From: Cristatella mucedo
Lineage: Eukaryota; Bryozoa; Phylactolaemata; Cristatellidae
DNA length: 52,500 nt
Reading direction: 5' to 3'
NCBI GenBank assembly: GCA_009760855.2
Contig: WPIO01000019.1
Coordinates: 1,857,501-1,910,000 of the forward strand
Positions 21,501-30,093 of the stretch are shown in pieces. The notes under the pieces are model-generated. The model was not told the origin of the DNA. It did not search any database and saw only the letters and a program-made list of their open reading frames with translations. Both the position numbers and the translations under genes were made by a program. Numbering within the stretch: position 1 is the stretch's first letter; each line of letters opens with the position of its first letter.

Positions 21501-22140
21501 GCCAAGTTTCAGTTAGGGCGAGCAGGTCGATACCATTTTCAGAAATAAGGTCGTTTATTACTAGAGGTTTATTGCACATTGAGCGAGGATTCCAAAGGCA
21601 AGCGTTAAGTCTGGCCGATTGGGTTACAACAGGCCTGATGACCACTAAGTTTGAGAGATTTACAGTGACGCATGCGGGGGAGCGTGCTAAACGGTTCGAG
21701 ACAATGCTAGGAATACCAAACGAGCAGCGTCTAAGCTGGCGGTTCCGGCCACCGCGGCGGCTACGGGGTGCTTTCCTTTTGTTAATGCATAGTTCATGAA
21801 TCTTAGCAACAACATTAATATCTAGGAATGCATTTGATATACGATGACGAAGCGATAGCAGCTGCTGACGACCATAACTAACAAGTAGGTTACTAGCCGC
21901 CGGCGTAGCTAATGCAGCCGCCGGCGTGGGAGACCCAGCAGCCCGAAGCGAAAAGCGTTTAGATGTCCATAGGCACGTAATTTCTTACGCGCTACGGTCA
22001 AAAAACAATCAGAATAACTTTAAACAGGTCTTAGCTGTATCGTTTCCGTATACGATGTTCGCAAGAACTTCGGTTTTCGGAAGAATTCTGCAACGAACAA
22101 GAACGCACGTTAGAGCGCTCTATGTCAGGAGGAGATCCCG
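18544..22140 (-). mobile_element. LINE-A, near-full-length copy
   Basis: In element order: about 155 bp of leader (22140-21985), ORF2 (21984-18781), then 3' UTR, stem-loop and (ATT)n tail (18780-18544). It belongs to the CR1/L2/Rex1-like part of non-LTR elements by its endonuclease-RT layout and C-terminal region (NSLLTGLPAC, LHWLPVKQRI). No separate ORF1 is seen. The 5' end is set only by abutment on the LINE-B terminus at 22141. A short gtaat repeat (18539-18543 and 22141-22145) may be its own target duplication. Confidence 0.93.
18781..21984 (-). pseudogene. LINE-A ORF2: endonuclease-reverse transcriptase, two frameshifts
   Basis: The frame is open from 21984 to 19552 and continues in other frames to the stop at 18781. 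The N-terminal basic part contains YGRQQLLSLRHR. The AP-endonuclease-like domain shows LNACLWNPRS, LALTETWL, VMGDFNVHFD and SDHMQI. The reverse transcriptase shows NYRPVSLLPFLSKTLERVV, QSGFRANHSTESALL, LDLSAAFDTIDH (first catalytic Asp), YGVPQGSVLGP and FYADDTQLY (catalytic DD). A frameshift falls at an 8-G run near 19602-19609 and another near 19065, where related copies have one more A. There is no in-frame ATG before the endonuclease motifs, so the true start is unclear. Few other lesions are present, so the copy looks young. Confidence 0.92.
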
Positions 22141-23118
22141 GTAATGCATGTATCTCGGTCAGTAACTCCACAAAGTCATAAAGACCATGCGGGTGTTACG
22201 CAGGAGAGTTTTGTATAGCGCACTCACAGCCTAAGCGGCTTTCGGTACGCATTCGGTAGCCAACAGACTTCGTCTCACGCAACAAAGAGAAAGTGGGAAG
22301 CATAGCAGAGTCAGGAGAGCAGTTGAGGTAGTGAGTAGCATAGAAGTAGCAGTTCAGGACCGCTGGAAAAGATGTGCCATAGTCGGCAGTTGGAGAGTAG
22401 TTGTCGTTGCGTAAGAACTGTGGAAGCGAGTTCCACAGTCTAGGACCTGCAGAGCTAAAGCTTCTATCGCCAACTGTCTTTAAGCGGAGGAATGGGACAG
22501 CTAATTTATTGTCCACACAGGACCTGAGGGCACGAAGAGGCTGAAACTGATGCAGCAGTTCAGCTAGGTACGAAGGAGCCAAGCCGTGGCGGGCCTTGTG
22601 GGTCAGCGTAAGAACTTTGCTCTGTATCCTTTGCTCAACCGGCAACCATCCTAGCTCTTTCAGCAGAGGTGACACGTGCTCAAACCGCTGGGACTTGAAG
22701 ACCAGTCTTGCAGCCATATTCATAGTCAGCTGTAGTGGCATAATAGCTTTCTTTGGTAGCCCAGCCAAAAGGGAATTACAATAATCAAGCCGAGACAGAA
22801 ATAAAGAGCTAGTTAAATTTTTCAAAGCCACTGTGGGAGACAGCTTCTAATCTTGGATAGGGATCGGATGTGATGGCTAGCTGTAGAGGCAGTCTTCTGA
22901 ATGAAGCTTTTGAAATTGAGGCAGCTGTCGAACACGACACCTAGATTACGAGCACGTGGTGATGGTCGCACAATAGCATCACCTATTAGAAGAGCAAAGC
23001 CTTTTAATCCAGCTACACGCTTAGGGTGTCCTATGAGCAGCAGTTCGGTTTTATCGTCATTTAATTTCAGGAAGTTTTCCGACATCCAGGATCGAATATC
23101 GGCAAGGCAAGCATTCAA
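22141..23118 (-). mobile_element. LINE-B, 5'-truncated, about 1 kb
   Basis: The best LINE-B copy here. The 3' terminus gagatacatgcattac is at 22141, preceded by 3' sequence with gcgctatacaaaactctcct and by a 211-codon open frame (22196-22831). That frame contains LDYCNSLLAGLPKKAI, LGWLPVEQRIQSKVLTLTH and RSFSSAGPRLWNSLPQFL. The reading frame breaks near 22830 and continues to 23118 (FLKLNDDKTELLLIGHPKRV). A 14-bp repeat abuts the truncated 5' end. Confidence 0.93.
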
Positions 23119-23132
23119 AGTGTCACTTCCTC
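23119..23132 (+). repeat. 14-bp direct repeat, right copy
   Basis: agtgtcacttcctc, identical to 18519-18532. It directly abuts the truncated 5' end of the LINE-B copy, as a target-site duplication should. Confidence 0.85.
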
Positions 23133-23139
23133 ACCCAAA

Positions 23140-23290
23140 ATATATATTATATATTATTCATTTTTATAGCGCCCCAAGAGAACTTAATCTCTATTCAGGC
23201 GCTTCACATATGCCTCGGGGCTCGAGCCCACGACCCCAGTCAGACCGTGGTCGGGGCGAGCACCTTAACCGCTGGACCAAACCAGCTCTG
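23140..23290 (-). mobile_element. SINE-C, well-preserved copy
   Basis: On the plus strand: tattcatttttatagcgccc (terminus), caagagaacttaatctctat (hairpin), ggcgcttcacatatgcctcg, gggctcgagcccacgaccc (B box) and cgagcaccttaaccgctgga (A box). The stem agcgcc/ggcgct pairs perfectly. Confidence 0.92.
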
Positions 23291-24120
23291 TTCAGGATTG
23301 CTCTCACGTGTGTGCTCGCGCCGTGTGGCAGCATTGGTGAGGAGCTACTGTCTTTTTTATAGGCACCACGACTTTTTGGCCGACAAAAGTTGCTCTCTAA
23401 CACCAGACAACATCAGGAACCTTCATATACTTCGGTTAAATTGATTAGATTCGGTTTATTTAACGTCTGCCGACTTTTTTCATTTCGTAATGGCTTTTTG
23501 GTAGGCGTTAGGTATTTTAGGCAAATCAATTTGTTCATACTTTGCATGCAGATCTCGGATCTTTTGTAAATATTTGGCCTTTTCCAAGCATATTTCATCT
23601 GGTCCTTACACTGAATTGAAATCTGTTAGTAATCGAATCTTCGTCTCGTAAGCTCCGAAAGTCTGGAACTCGTATCAGGCTGCGGTCATTATCTGCGACG
23701 ACCTCGGGACCTTTGAAGTCCCAGCTAAAGACGCGTCTAGTCTGGTCAGCTTTCTCTCCCCCCCAGTGAACTGCTTTGCTTTGCTTCGATGTGCTTTTCG
23801 CGCGTGCCTATGCCTGATTTATCAGATTTTATTAGTCAGTGGTCTCACTCGTAGTGAATGTTAACAATTCTTTCATCTACTCCTTTTATTTTTTGTATAC
23901 AAATTTTAACTTCCGTTTCTCCAGACTTCTCACAACTCAGAATTCTTGAGACATACATTTCTATATAATAATTTTTTTGTAATTCCGGTAGCCGTGAGTG
24001 CCTGCATGTTTGCTTCAGCATGCTGGCCGATGCAAGATACTTGCTTGCTTTTACACGCTTGATACCGTGTGTATCGCACTGTGAGTATCGATTCTCTTGC
24101 AGTGGCATTTGAAGTGCCTG
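23291..24120. other. Spacer, no gene seen
   Basis: A/T-rich unique sequence. A weak LINE-like phrase (gctccgaaagtctggaactc, about 23650) suggests one more decayed element. Confidence 0.45.
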
Positions 24121-24165
24121 GATAGAGATTAAATTCACTCTGTGCTATACAAAATATCTATAAAA
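24108..24165 (+). mobile_element. SINE-C 3' end, solo
   Basis: tgaagtgcctggatagagat, taaattcactctgtgctata and caaaatat match the SINE-C tail. The head is missing. Confidence 0.6.
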
Positions 24166-24800
24166 ATAACAACTATTGTTTGTGCGACTAACAGCAAGTG
24201 GTGGCGCCTGCTATCGGCAGCCACGCTCCTTCGTGGCGGCATTCATGTTGCTGCTGCTGCTCTCAATGCTTGTAAGAGACTGTTCCGGTTCCTGTCATGC
24301 ACTTAATTTTATGGACGTGCTTAATTTTTGTCTGCTGTCAGCTGCCTTTCGGATCGGGTATTGCAATTTTAGGTTCGCACAGGATACATTGCATGCGTAG
24401 ACTTACGGAACTTTCAAATGTCCGACTAAAGATAGTAATTATGCAACTCATGGTGCATAGAGGGCACACCATTTTAGGATCGTTACTAATTGCAAGATCC
24501 GCCGATCCTTCCACGGGTCCGGTGGTAGTAACTGTATTCACAGTTTATGTAGCACCCCACGAGACGTAAAACTCCTTCGATGCCCTTTATATATGCTGAG
24601 AAGGAATAATGTCAATTGATTATTCATAGCTGCATAATCTCAGCACGGAAAATCTCTAGGGAATACTCTCGTAGACGGAGCAGAGGATGTGAGGAATAGG
24701 TAAGTTGTCCGCTTAGCAACACACAATGAAAATTAGCACACCTGGCCATTCTTGCACTTGACTAGCAATACAGCAGCACCTTAATTTCACGCTTCACCTT
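24166..24800. other. Spacer, no gene seen
   Basis: Unique sequence with short open frames only. No conserved motif recognised. Confidence 0.45.
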
Positions 24801-24804
24801 AAAA

Positions 24805-24955
24805 ATATAATTTTATAACTCGTTTGTATAGCGCCCTAAGAGAACGTAATCTCTAATCAGGCGCTTCACATATGCCATGGGGCATGAGCCCACGACCTCG
24901 GCCAGACCTCGGGTCGGCGTGAGCACCTTAACCACTGACTGGGCCGCAGGTTGAC
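24805..24955 (-). mobile_element. SINE-C copy
   Basis: Plus strand: actcgtttgtatagcgccct, aagagaacgtaatctctaat, caggcgcttcacatatgcca, gcatgagcccacgacctcgg, gagcaccttaaccactgact. Confidence 0.9.
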
Positions 24956-25004
24956 AAGATTTTTTGGGAGCGTGAGCTGGTAATTTGGAGCGTCGGTTGC
25001 CAGG

Positions 25005-25230
25005 GTTACTGTAACCGAGCGGCCGAGCGGCACCAGGCTGCTTCAACAGCGACTGAATCTACTGGCGGTTCGAACCAGCTTATGTTTACAGGGGCGACAG
25101 CATCGGGAAGTATTACTGCATCGATAAGTGGTTTTAAAAACTGTGGTAGGCACCCATAAGCAAGGCTGCTGCAATGGTCTCTCCGCTGGAGCAATGGCGT
25201 AAAAGGTTTGCTTGCCACAAGCAGGCACTA
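25005..25230 (+). mobile_element. Leu/Ser-type tRNA-like segment, possible SINE
   Basis: accgagcggccgagcggcac matches a class II tRNA D arm (GGCCGAGCGG), and ctggcggttcgaaccagctt carries a good B box about 45 nt later. It is not a working tRNA by eye because the cloverleaf ends do not pair. The 3' extent is a guess; no second copy seen. Confidence 0.4.
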
Positions 25231-25483
25231 AGTACTTACGGCCGCATCCCGAAGTCGCGCGTTCGGGTAGCGCGCGAACTAAGCGTTTCTCTCATCCAGA
25301 TGAGAAAGGAAGAATCGGCGATGCTTTAAACCAAATTTATAAAGTAGCGCTGAACGACGATTAAGAAAGAGATTAAGGGCTAAACTGCCACGCGCTGATC
25401 CGGCTAACCGCCGCAGGAGAGTCGCGAGCCACGCCCACGAACCGGAATAGCTAAAGGGCTTAGCACCGCCGGCTGTAGTAGTC

Positions 25484-25625
25484 ATGGCGGCATCGACCGG
25501 CGGTCAGCTGGCTGCCCGGGTGGGGAAACAGCTAGTGAAACCCATACTGTCCACTGACGGTGTGGAGGCAAGGAGGCGCGTTTTAAATCTGTACAAGGCC
25601 TGGTATCGTCAAATTCCCTACATCG
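25484..25625 (+). CDS. NDUFA6: NDUFA6 exon 1
   Basis: Starts MAASTGGQLAARVGKQLVKP and ends RQIPYI plus the first base of a glycine codon. Donor GTACGT at 25626. Confidence 0.94.
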
Positions 25626-26322
25626 GTACGTGCCCTCGCAGCACTCGGCCTGGCTCAGCTTGCCGCTCGCGCGCCCGCCAGCGGGTCGCGCGACGTTCCT
25701 CCATAGTCCGAGTAGCCTTCCGAGTCCAAATACGCGTCCGACCAACAGCTCGAGCCACTCGGCGTCGCGCGACCGCTTCGTTTGCGCCTCCGCTTGCGCA
25801 GTCGCCGCCTGCTGCCGAACCTTTCGTCCGCACGGCGGCGGCGGCGGCGACGTGAGTTCCGGTGGCTGACCATTGCATTTTTCCAGGTATCGACTATGAC
25901 GTGCCGATGTCGGCGAAGCAAGGGCGAGATAAGCTTCGAGAAATATTTCTCAAGAACAAGCAAGTGACCGACGTCCGAACAATAGACTTGCTCGTAATCA
26001 AGGTACTGTCGTTGTTCCGTCCGTCGGCTCGCCGCGACCTTCAGTTGTTCGTTTCCGGCAGCGCACCGGACGAGCCTTTCCTACCGCCTGGGCCATTATT
26101 ATTTTAGTGATGCGACGAATTTCATTTTCTCCGATTTACTCGGCCGGAGGCGGTGCTGCCGAGTCTAGATTTCTTACTGCTCGTGCGCCATCGATCACAG
26201 TGCCAGCGTGTATCCGTGTTCACACGTGTTTGCTGTGTGAGAGAGAGTGTGTGTGTGTGTGTGCACGTGCGCGTGCAAGCGTAGGTGCGCGTGCAAGCAG
26301 ATGTATGTATGTGTGTGTGTGC

Positions 26323-26387
<65 letters not shown>

Positions 26388-27571
26388 CTGCACACCGGAG
26401 GAGCAGTCGTTACGCCTTTCCAGTCGCAGTTGCTGAGCCATATGGCAGCTAAAGTGTGTGCATAAATAGGCTGAGCATGCTTCAGGATTTAGCTGTGCTG
26501 CTTGGACCCTTCGTACCCTGCAAATCTGCTCTGCCAGCACTTGTGACTCGTTTGCACCCGTTTGCCAGTACCGTTGGTTTTTATAGTCACGACAGTGGCT
26601 TGTTAGCTGTTCATCATTCTTGTGAAATTTTCCTTACTTCTTGTTCGACGGAGCTCTCCTATAAGAACAGATATAATATGCGTTTGGCTTTGATTAGTGG
26701 ATACCCGGGTATCCACTCTTGTTTGCATGAGAAGAACTATCAAATGGCTGCCAAAGTTTGTACTGGGTTTACCGTAGAGCCACTTATTTAGCGTACCTCT
26801 TCTGCGTGCTCACCGTCCCCGTGAAAGCATTTTGGAGAAGCTTGCACAGCCGATACTGTTTGCAGTCTCGATAATGTTTGCACGTTGCATTTTTTTAAAG
26901 TTGCAGCCCATGCGTCTTCTCCCCCCCCCAGACTTCGACGACCATTGTGTACTACGTGCTGCTCCACTGCCGTTTGTTTCTTCGGCTCACTCACAGCCGC
27001 CATGTCGAGACTTTGACTGCTGCAAACTATTGGCATCATTGTTTAATCTACCACCGAGGTGCCTGTACTGAATGTCAGAATTACAAATAATTCAATCTAT
27101 CTCCCACTGCTTAGCTTGGCGGTTCAGCATGGTGGACGTCATGTAAAAACCTGATGTTTGAATAACGTAAATGGTTGCCCATAGAAGACGGATTGGAGTT
27201 GTAGCCAAGACTTCAGGATAAAGAAATTTTGGCCCTATGCTGAGAGTTCAGTGCGCATTGTATGCTTGCACAGTGGCTAGCTGTCAGCTGCAATGAGTGT
27301 TAATAGCTGATTCTTGCACGTTGTGCTGGTCAATGCTGCCTATTATGCATCGACCTCGGCGATCGGTAATTCTTTGCATTGCAGTTTCTCCTCCTTTTGT
27401 AAGTCCATAAAGCTACGAAGAGCACATTCCAGTTGCCCGGATTTTCTATAGATCACCAAAGTGCAAGCAACTTTCGGTACACGAGCGATGGGCAACAGTG
27501 TAACTGACGTTTTGCATTAGCATTTCACTGGTCTCCTAGACGGCCACGTACTGTGATAATAATATGTCAAC

Positions 27572-27604
<33 letters not shown>

Positions 27605-30093
27605 CACTTGATAAAGTGCCCTCAGAGAACTCAATCTCTTTCTAGGCGCTTTACATTTGCTGCAAAGGGAAATGCAATTGAATGGTGAGTAATATCATGC
27701 TTGATAAACAAACAACATGAATAACATGGTTAGGGGTGACATGCACAGGGTCAGCATGCAAATGTGGTTAGTGGCAGCATGCACAGTGTCAGCATGCATA
27801 AGCACGTGGAGGACGAATCACAGGGACCCACTAAATGCTGTCCTAAATAGGTGTGTTTTTAAGTTCCTTTTAAATGTGGTCAGGTCAGGGGATGTTCTGA
27901 CGCAGGTCGGGAGGGAGTTCCAGGCCTTGGGAGCATACGAACTAAATGCACGGTCTCCATAAGATTTAAGGTAAGCTGTTGGATTCCGAAAAGCGGGTGG
28001 TACGATGCTTGGCCTGGTGAGGGAGTAGATCTGAGAGATAGGCTGGAGCCAAAGAATGAAGTGACCTAAAAGTGAGTGACAAAACCTTAAAGTCAATCCG
28101 TTGCTTGACTGGGAGCCAGTGCAGGTCGGCGAGAAGTGGTGTGAAGTGGCAACTGCGACACTTACGACTGACAAGCCTAGCTGCGGAGCCTGTTTTGACA
28201 GCCTCATTTGTATAGCATCAGAAGAGCCTTAACGGCTATCACCACTGCTTGCAGTTGGCAATGCATACACTTTTTTAATGCGGACATTTTCCCGACAGAG
28301 CAGGCACAGATGTAAGGTTGAGATTGCCACACGGCATTATTGGTAGGGCAGTAGTGAAATCGGAGCTTGCACTCGCAGGGGGGCGAACTAGCCACAGAAC
28401 TCTGTCAGGCTGCTTATGTACGTTGCTTGTGGCAATGAGCTTAGGATGCCGTGCAGTGTAAAGGCTGGTAGGGTCATCACTGCCAATTCTCCTAGAGTGC
28501 ACACTTACACACTCACTTGATTTATGGATCCGACTCGGCGAAAGTGACCATTAAAGCATGTGCGTGGCAATATGTCGATCGTTGGAGCATGTGTCCAGGA
28601 AACCAATGACTGTACGTTCGTTAAAGACAGAATCGGGCTCCTGTCGGCGGTGAGAATCCCTCCCTATTCAGCTTAGTCCAAATGTAGGCCTTTGCATGCT
28701 GTATTGCCAAAATGTGCTGTCGTTGATATCGGTGAAAGCTATTGTACATCATCCATGTAGCAAGTGTGAACACTTTCCTTGTTGTTTCTGAGTCAAGTTG
28801 CAAATTTCTGAATGCGGTACTTGTCCTCATATTTGAAGATAACCAAAGATAACAAAATCATGTTTGAAGATATACAAAGGAATTAATTATTTTATGTAAC
28901 GACACCATGTTTGACATTTGACTCAGATAGCTTTGATAAGAAGTTTTGAAGGCACTCGAAGGCTGCCGACTATAATAATAGTAATGTAATGTCTAATGTA
29001 TCTCTGCCTGTAACGCCACAAAGTCATCAAGACTATGTGGGGGTTACGCAGGAGAGTTTCGTTAGCGCACTCACAGCCCAAGCGGCTTTCGGTATGCATT
29101 CGGTAGCCAACAGACTTCATCTCACGCAACAAGGAGAAAGTGGGAAGCATAGCAGTATCAGGAGAGCAGTTGAGGTAGTGAGTAGCACGGAGGTAGCAGT
29201 TCAGGGCCGCTGAAAAGGATGAGCCATAGTCGGCAGTAGGAGACTGTAGTTGTCGTTGCATAAGAATTGTGGAAGCGAGTTCCACAGTCTAGGACCTGCA
29301 GAGCTAAAGCTTTCGTCGCCAACGGTCTTTAAGCGAAGGAATGGAACAGCTAATTTATTGTCCATACAGGACCTGAGGGTACGAAGAGGCTGAAACTGGT
29401 GCAGCAGTTCAGCTAGGTATGAATGAGCCAAGCCGTGGCGAGCCTTGTGGGTCAGCATAAGAACTTTGAAACGCCACGTATAAGCAGATGTCAGATAACC
29501 TTTAAGGTATGCATGCATGTGCATCCGACATGAAGACTGAAAATGGAAGGGTCGATGACCTTGCACAATACTTGTCACAATTACCTACAGTTGAGCAGGT
29601 GGAATAAATGTAGAAACAGCCTAACCAATGTGCCCTCTATTTTCAGCTCATTAAAGTGCAGACCTTCACTTTTTTGTTGTTGACCAGAGCATCATGACAA
29701 GCTGATCGAGACATGTTCCTGCATACATTGCAAAACCGAGCCCTCTTTCCCACAATGCTGCTATCTTATTTTGCCTCCATAGCTCGTCCCAACAGCTGTT
29801 GTGGCTGTTGTCAGTCGTGCACGCTGTCGTAGTTAGTGTCAGCCGTGCTCGTTAAATATCTAGTTTTTCGGTGCTTTGTCGATGTCACGTGTTTACATAG
29901 CGACGAGCAGCTTCACGGCTCAGTGCGTTGGCATTTTCTATCTGAGAAAGCTTGTGTGCTACAGGGACAAATGGAGCTGGTGGAAATAACTCAAGTTTGG
30001 AAAACCAAGGATCATATAATGAGCTATTTCAAAGAAACTGAGCCAAAGAAGCCTCAGGATTTCCTTAGCAAGTTTTTTGATGGACAGCCTTGA
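25484..30093 (+). CDS. NDUFA6: NADH dehydrogenase 1 alpha subcomplex subunit 6 (complex I B14, LYR family), 3 exons
   Basis: The joined exons 25484-25625, 25887-26002 and 29965-30093 encode 128 residues, the usual length of the subunit. NDUFA6 is an accessory subunit of mitochondrial complex I in the inner membrane and binds the mitochondrial acyl carrier protein through its LYR-type helix. Seen here: NLYKAWYRQIP at residues 35-45 (LYK where the family motif is LYR), GRDKLREIFLKN, VTDVRTIDLLVIKG and a C-terminus ending DFLSKFFDGQP. The ATG at 25484 is followed by a typical start and is the only upstream in-frame Met. Splice sites are GGT-split phase 1 for intron 1 (260 nt) and phase 0 for intron 2 (3,962 nt). 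Intron 2 holds a (GT)n tract, a LINE-A, a SINE-D and a LINE-B. No lesions. Confidence 0.95.
25887..26002 (+). CDS. NDUFA6: NDUFA6 exon 2
   Basis: Acceptor tttttccag at 25878-25886. Reads IDYDVPMSAKQGRDKLREIF and ends TIDLLVIK. Donor GTACTG at 26003. Confidence 0.94.
26310..26382. repeat. (GT)n microsatellite in NDUFA6 intron 2
   Basis: About 30 GT units in the main run; a shorter (GT)n lies at 26246-26262. Reading frames through it (poly-CV, poly-HT) are artefacts. Confidence 0.97.
26383..27565. other. NDUFA6 intron 2, unique part
   Basis: About 1.2 kb of intronic sequence without recognised repeats or exons. Confidence 0.55.
27570..28190 (-). mobile_element. LINE-A, 5'-truncated, in NDUFA6 intron 2
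   Basis: (AAT)n tail at 27570-27603, hairpin, 3' UTR and the ORF2 C-terminus (ADLHWLPV-equivalent codons near 28120). It ends abruptly at a SINE-D end. Antisense to NDUFA6, so it would not add a sense poly(A) signal. Confidence 0.93.
28190..28262 (-). mobile_element. SINE-D 3' fragment
   Basis: Plus strand: cagcctcatttgtatagcat, cagaagagccttaacggcta, tcaccactgcttgcagttgg. This matches the inverted SINE-D body and 3' end; the tRNA-like head is absent. Confidence 0.8.
28263..28975. other. NDUFA6 intron 2, unique part
   Basis: No repeat family or exon recognised. Confidence 0.5.
28980..29470 (-). mobile_element. LINE-B, 5'-truncated, in NDUFA6 intron 2
   Basis: Inverted tail taatgtaatgtctaatgtat, then gttacgcaggagagtttcgt, the 3' region and ORF2 C-terminal codons, ending near aagaactttgaaacgcc. 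Antisense to the gene. Target duplication not clear. Confidence 0.92.
29965..30093 (+). CDS. NDUFA6: NDUFA6 exon 3 (terminal)
   Basis: Acceptor gctacag at 29958-29964. Reads GQMELVEITQVWKTKDHIMS and ends FFDGQP, with TGA at 30091. Confidence 0.95.
   Translation, partial: GQMELVEITQVWKTKDHIMSYFKETEPKKPQDFLSKFFDGQP

Noticed and set aside
22196-22831. 211-codon frame as an independent gene
   Set aside because: It is the C-terminal part of LINE-B ORF2, matched by fragments at 11570, 29201 and 32260.
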